Below are positions 55,329-64,000 of a DNA stretch of 64,000 nucleotides, piece after piece (the first letter of the stretch is position 1; each line of letters starts with the position of its first letter). Origin of the DNA: Escarpia spicata (taxonomy: Eukaryota > Annelida > Polychaeta > Sabellida > Siboglinidae). Both the position numbers and the translations under genes were made by a program. The stretch spans positions 32,599,326-32,663,325 of the forward strand of contig OZ023207.1 of the NCBI GenBank assembly GCA_963995525.1, in the 5' to 3' direction. The notes under the pieces are model-generated. The model was not told where the DNA came from. It saw nothing but the letters and a program-made list of their open reading frames with translations, and ran no database searches.

Positions 55329-55479
55329 CAGTTCGAATTATTGTCAAACGGTTTTATTCACCGAAGGAACTGCAATTTCAACACGTGAAGTACAGTGTAG
55401 ATATGTTAATGGCGTCCAACCTCAATGGGTGAATATTACGCAGTTGATGCAAGGGAACTGTACCTAATTTGTATTGTGA

Positions 55480-55485
55480 AATAAA
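55480..55485 (+). promoter_or_regulatory. polyadenylation signal candidate for ABCA
   Basis: AATAAA, 152 bp after the stop codon, the first such hexamer downstream. Confidence 0.6.
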
Positions 55486-55599
55486 CATAACTAAAGTATA
55501 TTTGTCCACGTTGCTACATTGCTTCAGGATGACGAATCAAGCTAGTTAGGGTCAGATTATGAGAATATCAGTTGTTGAGGTTGACATGTAAAATGGTGG

Positions 55600-55905
55600 T
55601 GGTGATGGCAGCTTTTGAGTTGATAATGGTGATGATGGAGGTGGTGGACGGGGTGTTGGTGAAGTAAACGTGGATCATGATGGTGGTGGTTGTGGTGGTT
55701 GTGGTTGTGGTGGTGGTGATGGTGGTGGTGGTGATGGCGCTGGCCGTGGTGGTGGTGGTGATGGTGCTGATGGTGGTGGTGATGGCGGAGGCCGTGGTGG
55801 TGGTGGTGGTGGTGGTGGTGGTGGTGGTGGTAATGATGGTGATGTTGGTGGTGATGGTGGTGGTGGTGATGATGTTGATGGTGATGGTGGTGGAGGTGAT
55901 TTGAT
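55600..55905. repeat. GGT/GAT trinucleotide array
   Basis: TGGTGGTGG and GATGGTGG units. Frames through it read as poly-His, poly-Pro, poly-Gly or poly-Val and are not genes. Confidence 0.95.
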
Positions 55906-57008
55906 GTATCCAGTACGTCGCGATTTATCCACGTCTCAATCAAAATGTGCTTGTGCTTCCGTCAAGCATTGCTTGTGCAGACAATGTTGATAATGGTTAT
56001 TAACGTGAATTACATTACAGCTGCTGCATGACATCATGAATTAAACACTCCCGCATATACAATATAATAACCTTTATTTGTCCACAAATGGATGTTCATG
56101 GAGTAAAAATGCACACTTTAACACGAAAATATTAGTACATTTAAAACTAATTAAATTTAGTGATGTACATATTGGTCAAGCATGACTTTGCTATCACAGT
56201 ATTACTAAATCATAATATAAGTTGGCCATCACAGATGTTAGTCACATTCTTAGTCTCCGATGATTCGTAGAGTTCATCCATACTTGGTAGCGTCACTCAA
56301 CTGACTGACCGGATATCCTCGTTCACTTCCCTCTCTTAGACCTCGAATTCAGCAGCCGAATGGAGGTTAGCAAGGAAGGTGTTTCGATACCTGTTGGTTC
56401 GTGCCCTTTCCGATAGGTACCTACAGCCAGATTGAGCAACGGAATAGAACTCGTGCAGTGGGTGGGATGGGTCTTTTATCATTTCTGCTGTCTTCTTAGT
56501 CACATATGTTTCATATAGTTCATCCACAGTTAGTAGCGTCACCCCAATGGTTTTACTGGCTGACCTGATGACGCGATTGAGCAACACTTTGTTCTTCACC
56601 GACAGACTTTCACCCAGCAAACTAAACAGTAGCACCGGACTGACTGGACAATGGTCTGGTATAACAGATGACTAATTGTCCTACACACATTGAATTTTCT
56701 GAGCTTCCTCACAAATGAGTTCCTTTGGCTGCACTTGTTCTGGCTGCGCTTGGTGTTCAGAGTCCACTTGCGCTGGTTGGAGATTTCGGTAGGAATATGA
56801 AGGAAATCTCTATACTACCTCTCCTTTGGTGACAAGTTGTCACTTCTAAAACTCTGCCTTATGTTCTTGTCATAAAGAAACACTTTTGGGACCAGAATTT
56901 CAACAAAATATACGACGAAAAGTCCGAACCGAACACGTGTTCGATACCCTTTTTTATCGCTTGACGGAGATTTTACTAAGCAACCGTCACGTGATGGATA
57001 GGTCAGTT
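55906..57008. mobile_element. family F repeat, copy 3, split by a nested insertion
   Basis: The parts 55906-56059 and about 56830-57008 match 51092-51430. The gap holds a separate non-LTR fragment. Confidence 0.75.
56060..56829 (-). mobile_element. non-LTR retrotransposon 3' fragment nested in family F copy 3
   Basis: A minus-strand frame at 56635-56336 has VLLNRVIRSASKTIGV, DPSHPLHEFY and RTNRYRNTFLANL, typical of the C-terminus of a non-LTR reverse transcriptase. The 3' end lies at the low coordinate (TAATAACCTTTATTTGTCC on the plus strand). Confidence 0.7.
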
Positions 57009-57970
57009 ACACATCCATCAGTGGGGCGTGGACGGGACCTTCATGGGTCGTGTCCTGCTTACAATGTGTCATGCATATTATAGGCATATGTGTACAGCGG
57101 TAGAAGAGGACGGGGGTAATTTGTCCATTATTTTAAACTTACGTAATTTTAGGTTCTCCTTTAGCGGAAATATACTGAAGATGAATGAACAATAAAGTCA
57201 TGCAACTTATGTTTGTGAATTATACCCACAAACGAGCGAGCCAGTTCTTTTCTCATCTCTACTGGGTACATTTTGGTTCCTTAAAAACAGTACCTTATTT
57301 ACCCAATTCCGAACTAATTAAGAAATATATACGCGCGCAGTTGCGTGCGTGTATGTGTGTGCATTGATGAATTAACGCACGCGCGCACATAGCATTCATA
57401 TCAGCTCACTTTCGCCGGTCGGCAATGTTCAGTTTTTTGTTTGTTTAAATGTTGTCGTTTGTACCAATTATACTGTTAAATGATGAAGTTACAAAACATG
57501 CTGCCTGTGGGTTTTTCATTTGACCTTTTAGATTACTATTGGCATTTTATATTATTACAATAAATACGGTATTTAAAAAGGAATCATGGTGCAGTTAATT
57601 GCCATTGAGTGATTGATACTACACTCAGTTTCTGCCTATCTAAGACTAAGGCTACGGCTGACTGAGTGAATTATAATAAATATAAATAGTTCTCCCTCCT
57701 TTAATAGGCCTGTAAGTATCAATTTAGTTACCGGAGTTGGCCCTGGTTCAACATTTTCTAATTAAATAAAGTAGGCATTATTGTTAAAATTGAGACTCTA
57801 CTGATCTTGTAAATATAATTAAGTTTTTACTGAAGTTACGGCAGTTACGCCGTAGGCTTAGCCTTAGCTCTGGGTTTAACATTCTTTACTATTTATTATC
57901 TATATGATATAACATTATATGGTTTTGGTCTATTATTTTCTACTAAATATGATAATAATCTAACATAATT
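57009..57970. other. intergenic stretch, possible 5' part of CR1/L2-like copy 2
   Basis: AT-rich, with no convincing ORF. Part may be the 5' untranslated region of the following element, but no match to copy 1 was evident. Confidence 0.35.
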
Positions 57971-58762
57971 ATGTCACCATTATTCCTATTGGGTGTTTTC
58001 TGCTTGTCTTGCTCTGTTGCTGTAAGGGATATCGATTTTGTTTTATGCAAACCATTGAGATCTAATCATTTTAATGTGTTTTTTTCTAATCACACTAAAA
58101 TTCATCATTCTATTTCAATTTTGCATAGTCTGCCATGTCTTCATGTTTGTACTAATAGAAAGTTACTGCCAATCCCCCGCTCTACGCCAACATTGAAATT
58201 AGCAATAATTTTATTACTAGCAGGAGATGTAAGTCTCAATCCTGGGCCATCTGTTAGACGAAACATTCGGGTGGACACTACAAACGTTCGATCTGTACGA
58301 GATAAGACAGCCTCACTTAATGATTTATTAATTTCAAAGAAAATAAACATTCTAGCTGTAACTGAGACCTGGCTCAGACCACATGATACACATGCATGCA
58401 TGGCTGATGTTTCCCCTTCTGGTTACACCTTTCACCATCGACCACGTTTAGTCGGCCGTGGAGGTGTTTTTTTTTTTTTATATCACAGCAGTTCAAAGTT
58501 AAATTACAACCTAACCCTGAATACTCTAGTTTTTAGTCCATCTGTGCTGAAATTTCAGATTCTTCTTTCTCCGCACACTTTGTTTGTATCTATCGCCCTC
58601 CGGGACATCCGGCCAATTTCTTTGAAGACTTTCAGGATATGTTGTAAAATCTGGCAGTTATTCATTAAGAATTTTACATTCTTGGTGATTTTAATCTACA
58701 TTTTGATATACCTTCTTCAACTACAACTACGTTTGATGATATTCTGGCATCATTTGATTTGA
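57971..58762 (+). CDS. leader, 2A-like motif and endonuclease N-part of copy 2
   Basis: From MSPLFLLGVFCLSCSVAV, a hydrophobic leader, to RKLLPIPRSTPTLKLAIILL, then the 2A-like motif DVSLNPGP (58226-58249), which keeps the Asp and NPGP. The endonuclease begins with TTNVRSVRDK and TETWLRPHD. A run of T near 58470 accompanies a frameshift, after which the frame is wrong to its end; the endonuclease C-part resumes near 58780 ([20 protein letters not shown]). Confidence 0.8.
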   Translation: MSPLFLLGVFCLSCSVAVRDIDFVLCKPLRSNHFNVFFSNHTKIHHSISILHSLPCLHVCTNRKLLPIPRSTPTLKLAIILLLAGDVSLNPGPSVRRNIRVDTTNVRSVRDKTASLNDLLISKKINILAVTETWLRPHDTHACMADVSPSGYTFHHRPRLVGRGGVFFFLYHSSSKLNYNLTLNTLVFSPSVLKFQILLSPHTLFVSIALRDIRPISLKTFRICCKIWQLFIKNFTFLVILIYILIYLLQLQLRLMIFWHHLI

Positions 58763-59100
58763 AACAACATGTTACCTTTTCGACACATACATGGCCATTG
58801 GCTTGACCTCTTGATAACCCGTTCAACTTGTAATAATATCCAAGCACCTACTGTTTCGGATGGGTTATCAGACCACCATACTGGCATTGCCAATATTAGT
58901 GGTTCTTTTGCCCCTTTAGAATCAAAACACAATGTGTCGTACAGAGCCATTCATAGGATTGACATTACAGCTTTAATGGCTGATATCCTTATATCTGACC
59001 TTATCACAGATCCAAAAAACATCTGTCTGACTTATATAAACAGTACTGTCAAGTACTCAACGCACTACTTGACAAACATGCACCTATAAAATCCAAATGG

Positions 59101-60934
59101 GTGTCAGAAAGGCCACCGGCTCCATGGATGACTTCCGAAATTATACTATCTAAAAGGTGTCGTTGTTATTTAGAGTGTATATGGCGCAAATCACGCTCGC
59201 CATTAGATAGATCGCGCTATTCTAAGCAATGTCACCTCTGTAACAGACAAATGGCTAAAGCTAAATCAGATTATTTTACAGATATGGTCATAAATAAGTC
59301 TGATAATCCGCGTCAGTTATGGAACTGCATCAATAACTTTCTACACAGACGACCTACTCCATCGCTACCTGATCATGTGTCAATTAAGTCTCTATGTGAT
59401 TCGTTCTCTAGTCACTTCAAGAATAAAATCAGTATTATTCGTTCTGCTTTCCCACATCATAATATAAGTAATGTCAATGTGGACTTTCTACAAGTAAATT
59501 CTCAACTTGTATCATTTGAACCTGCAACAGTTGATGAAGTTAGGAAAATAATTATGTCCTCCCCAAATAAATCTTGTGCACTTGATCCATTTCCAGCAAT
59601 ACTGCTAAAAGCATGTCTAGATACACTAATTGGACCTATAACAAATATTATAAATGCATCACTTTGCTCTGGCTGTTTTCCTGATGATTTTAAATACGCC
59701 CATGTCACACCACTTCTTAAGAAGTCATATCTGCCTAAGCAAGACCTAAACAGTTATAGACCTATTTCTAATATCGGCTTCATTTCCAAAATACTAGAAA
59801 AGGTTGTAGCAAGTCGTCTAAGGTCTCACATTAGCACAAATGTCTTAACTAATGTGTCACAATCAGCATATAGACAGTTTCATTCAACAGAGACTGCCCG
59901 CTTAAAGGTTCATAATGACATTAACTTGAACATTAATAATGGTAAAGTGACTGCACTTACCTTACTAGATCTCTCTGCCGCGTTTGACACGATTGATCAC
60001 AGCATTCTCATTGAACGCCTATTAAAGTGGTACGGCATATCTGGCACAGCTCTAAGCTGGTTTTCTTCGTATCTAACTGATAGATACCAAACTATAAAGA
60101 TTGGGAACTGCTTTTTAGCTGCACTGCCGGCTTTATTTGGTGTTCCCCAGGGTTCTGTTCTTGGGCCTTTGCTTTTTACTCTACACCATGCCACTAAGCT
60201 CTGTTATACAAAGACATAACTTAGATCATCATCTTTATGCTGATGATACTCAGATCTACATTTCGTTGGCTACCCCGGATACAAATCGCTCCCTTAACCA
60301 ACTTAGTGATTGCCTTCGAGATATCTTCCATTGGATGACTGACAGCAAGTTGAAATTAAATGCAAATAAAACTGAATTGATCATTATTGGTACTCCAATG
60401 CAGCGTTGTAAACTGGATGGTTTTATCCCTACGCGTATTTTGTATCAGTATATCACGCGAGCAACCTCAGTGCTGAATCTAGGAGTGATTTTTGATAGTA
60501 ACTTCAATTTCCGACAACACATATCTCAAACATGTCGCTGCTGTTTTTATCATATTCGTGATCTTCGCCGTATTCGCCGGTATATGTCATTTTCTGTTGC
60601 TAAGACTATTGCAACAGCGCTTGTTAGCAGCAGACTTGACTATTGCAATTCCATCCTTTATAATATCGCTAGCAAGGATATCACAAAACTTCAGCGTGTC
60701 CAAAATTGTCTAGCAAGAGTAGTTACAAGATCTCCTCGTTTTTCTTGCTCTGTGCCACTTTTGAAGTTTTTGCATTGGCTTCCTGTACGATATCGTATAA
60801 TATTCAAGATCTGTACCATTACATACCAGGCACTGTCCAATAAGCAACCATCTTATTTGCATTTATTGCTTACTCCTGTAAGAAAATCCATCTTTACAAC
60901 CTTGCTTATCCACCGTAGCTCCCTAGCGCCTTGA
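59101..60934 (+). pseudogene. reverse transcriptase of CR1/L2-like copy 2
   Basis: 59101-60219 is open: NKSCALDPFPAILLKACLDT, LKKSYLPKQDLNSYRPIS, LLDLSAAFDTIDHSIL (first catalytic Asp) and [14 protein letters not shown] one-step frame change near 60180 leads to 60137-60934 with LYADDTQIYISLA (catalytic Asp pair intact), KLKLNANKTE and [10 protein letters not shown]. The C-terminal segment present in copy 1 ([12 protein letters not shown]) is missing, apparently by a deletion of about 200 bp near 60885. Confidence 0.85.
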
Positions 60935-61066
60935 CCCATCTGTTGACAACTGAAAAACTACTTTTGGATTTTGAGATTGACCAACACTTTTGTTTTGATG
61001 CGCCTCTGAGCTTGGTTTCCAAGGATTTAGGCGCAATAGAAGTTATCTTATTATTATTATTATATT

Positions 61067-61812
61067 GAACCTTCTCTATCAATAATTGCAAACATCTCCC
61101 GTTTTGTCTTTGTATAACTGTAGTATGAGTTCCATTCGACAGATGGCGACACCGGCGATAACACTGCGCATCAGGCCTACAGATAAACGTGCAAGCTGAC
61201 ATATCAAAGTGATGTATTTGTACGACACCTAGCTATACAAATACACCCGTATGTCGTATTAGCTACTTATCAAGTGGTTTTGCTAATAAATAAAACATGA
61301 AAGTTAAAACATGCTATTTTATCAGCCTCATAAAAAATCGGAGAAAAAGGTAAGTTCATATAATATATAATAATATATACAGTAGTCTCTATACACAATA
61401 CACTAATACACAGTGATTTATGCAACAATATATATATATATATATAGCCGTATCCAGTGCTTTGGGATTGCTCAAAGCGCTTTACGCTTTAGAAATATAT
61501 CGGATTATTGTAGCTCTCAGATATATTACGTCTATGACATCTGTCCGTACGCTGTAAGTCTACTACGCGCGCATCCAATTCTATATGAAGTGACTATGAG
61601 CTGGCAGCAGGCTGTGGTGGCGGGGCAGTGTAAGAGTAATCATGTGCAGAACGTGACCACGTGTAGACCGAACAATCCGTAGTTGCCTGCGCTCATCGGT
61701 GATGTGTGGAAACGTGAAACAACAAAGCGTGGCATATGTCTGCATGTTTTACAAAGACGTTGTGACGAAGTTGAGCGCTGTACAGTTGCAACAAGACGCA
61801 CAGACACGCACG
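61067..61812. other. intergenic stretch, nothing firm
   Basis: Contains a (TA)n run at about 61430-61446 and a self-complementary AGTGCTTTGGGATTG / CTCAAAGCGCTTTA stretch near 61455-61488, like the hairpin at some retroposon 3' ends. Confidence 0.35.
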
Positions 61813-61829
61813 CACACACGCATACACAT

Positions 61830-62699
<870 letters not shown>

Positions 62700-62700
<1 letters not shown>

Positions 62701-62754
62701 TTGGTCGGTCGGTCCGTCGGTCCGTCGGTCCGTCGGTCCGTCGGTCGGTCGGTA
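62700..62754. repeat. (GGTCCGTC)n tandem repeat
   Basis: GGTCGGTC and GGTCCGTC units, about 55 bp. Confidence 0.95.
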
Positions 62755-63770
62755 GCGGACCTCAGTATTTAGACGACCCAGTGACCTATGACCCAACAAC
62801 AAGGAGTTGTTGGTCATAGGTCGAGGGGGGTTTCACCTGCCGGTCGTGGCGCGGCGCCCAAGTAGAGCGTGACGCGAGTAGCTGTGGCGGGGCCATAACA
62901 GGTCGTCGAGGGGGCGGCCAGGGGCGGCTCGCTGAAAAACCATAAAATAATCCTAGACCATTGTTTGGTCTATATTTGGCAATAACGAACTCTGATCACA
63001 AGACATTCACGTGTAACTCTTCTTCCCGGTAAACGTTGAGACGCCATGACGTCATATTTCTTTCCCTCATACACCTTTCCATCCGGAAGAATGTGGTAGA
63101 ACTACAAAGAGAAAGGACACCACGTAATTAACATATTTCGCACCTCCCACGTAGAAAAAATGCCGTATGACAGGTGTTCCCTCATGACATGTGTCCCATC
63201 GTTGTGTATGCGTGTAAGAAGGACACAGTCACATGCCAAATCTGCCCATTTTTCCCAACAAGTCTTCTTATTGTAAAACGTACGAAGACTTGGCGTGTGA
63301 CTGTGGGCCTCTTTACGCTCAGCAGTCTTCTTATTGTGGTAGCTGCAGCAACACTTATACAAGAGTCCCAGGCATGATTGTGTTCTCTAATACCATTCTG
63401 GTGTTGAGTGTTCCTAATTCCATAACTAACGTCAAACGTCCTTCGTGAAACCGGTCCCAGGTATACGTAGCAGTTTGGATTCCCTTCTGGACATATTCTG
63501 GTATCGTTGGGGTAACGTGACAAACCTGGGATAACTACAAACTTCGTAGTCCCGTCTGGGTCCCCTGGCCGCAATCACTGAGGTGTAAATTATACAAAAA
63601 CAAAAACCTATCTCCGTATCAAAACCAATGACAATCGTTGTGTATTCCTTTAATAAGCGAGGGAATCTCCCCCGCTGACGTATCATCGCCAAAAGTGAAA
63701 CACTCGCTGTTTCAACGTGGACGTGCGGACTCACGAAAGCGTGACTCACGACGGAAGCGGCCGCGTCTAT
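62755..63770. other. intergenic stretch with an unassigned minus-strand ORF
   Basis: A minus-strand frame at 63574-63182 (130 codons, starting MRPGDPDGTTKFVVIPGL) has no family I recognise. The local GC content is higher than upstream. It may be an exon of a neighbouring gene or chance. Confidence 0.3.
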
Positions 63771-63775
63771 TTATG

Positions 63776-63782
63776 TATAAAA
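63776..63782 (+). promoter_or_regulatory. TATA-like box
   Basis: TATAAAA, 87 bp before the ATG of the possible gene at the right edge. Confidence 0.3.
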
Positions 63783-63868
63783 CATAAACAAACTGTCAGG
63801 TGACCAGGATCTGGGGTGCCGGTGGGTAGCTTTGTTGGCGGGTAGTTAGACTGGCGACGGCTAGAGAG

Positions 63869-64000
63869 ATGGCTGCAGGTACGGTGTGTTACAGGCGAGA
63901 AGTGAGTGTGGTTGATATGACGGGCGACATGAGGCTGACCGAGGAGAGGTTAGCGTCGAGTCGAGTGAAGGGAACTTCGGAGTCGATGTCGTCATTAACG
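63869..64000 (+). CDS. possible 5' end of another gene, cut by the window edge
   Basis: From an ATG the frame is open for 44 codons to the edge (MAAGTVCYRREVSVVDMTGD...), acidic and Ser/Arg rich, in GC-rich DNA below a TATA-like box. CTGCAG followed by GTACGG after codon 3 would also make a good splice donor, so the true first exon may be only about 10 coding bases. No family recognised. Confidence 0.3.
   Translation, partial: MAAGTVCYRREVSVVDMTGDMRLTEERLASSRVKGTSESMSSLT

Larger units (their letters stand above)
57971..61066 (+). mobile_element. CR1/L2-like non-LTR retrotransposon, copy 2
   Basis: Leader, 2A-like motif, endonuclease, RT and a 3' end ending GCGCAATAGAAGTTATC followed by TTATTATTATTAT. 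Same family as 8829-11960. Only a few frame breaks; the RT palm is nearly continuous. It lies 2.6 kb past the ABCA stop. Confidence 0.88.

Noticed and set aside
55557..55990. Poly-His, poly-Pro and poly-Gly ORFs
   Set aside because: Translation of a GGT/GAT trinucleotide array in different frames and strands.

Overview
The window reads as nuclear DNA of a multicellular animal. It has one long gene split by GT-AG introns, large AT-rich introns full of transposons, (TA)n, (GT)n and (CA)n microsatellites, minisatellites and CR1/L2-like retrotransposons. Two traits hint at an invertebrate such as an amphioxus or a lophotrochozoan: a 2A-like peptide motif in the CR1-like elements, and intronic tandem repeats that copy splice acceptors. 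I cannot name the species from sequence alone. No tRNA, rRNA or CRISPR array was seen.

The backbone is a plus-strand ABC transporter of subfamily A (ABCA), from an ATG at 6100 to a stop at 55328. I place 24 exons whose 23 junctions all keep frame (5,112 nt, 1,703 codons plus stop, close to the usual length of ABCA3). Order: N-terminal helix and extracellular domain 1 (exons 1-3), membrane domain 1 (4-7), NBD1 (8-13), regulatory region 1 (14-15), membrane domain 2 with its extracellular domain (16-19), NBD2 (20-23), C-terminal regulatory segment (24). NBD1 has lost the Q-loop Gln and the catalytic Glu; NBD2 keeps its Walker residues.

The introns hold the rest. 909-5198 and about 12487-15151 are two relatives of an unfamiliar DNA transposon type, each peppered with its own short repeated motif. 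6797-8010 is a non-LTR fragment split by a TTAA-flanked MITE. 8829-11960 (minus) and 57971-61066 (plus) are two copies of one CR1/L2-like retrotransposon. 19279-28109 is a Polinton (Maverick), closed by about 300-bp inverted repeats and an exact 6-bp duplication GTTATT. It holds broken genes for the packaging ATPase, integrase, penton-like protein, major capsid protein and protease, but no recognised DNA polymerase. 31900-33960 is another non-LTR element, 42970-43830 a Penelope-like remnant, and 52552-55041 a TTAA-flanked DNA element.

Many introns carry tandem repeats just before the next exon. The clearest is a 55-bp array at 33976-34250 that copies the acceptor and first bases of exon 10 five times. 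After the ABCA stop come a trinucleotide array, a nested repeat, the second CR1-like copy and, at the right edge, a possible start of another gene.
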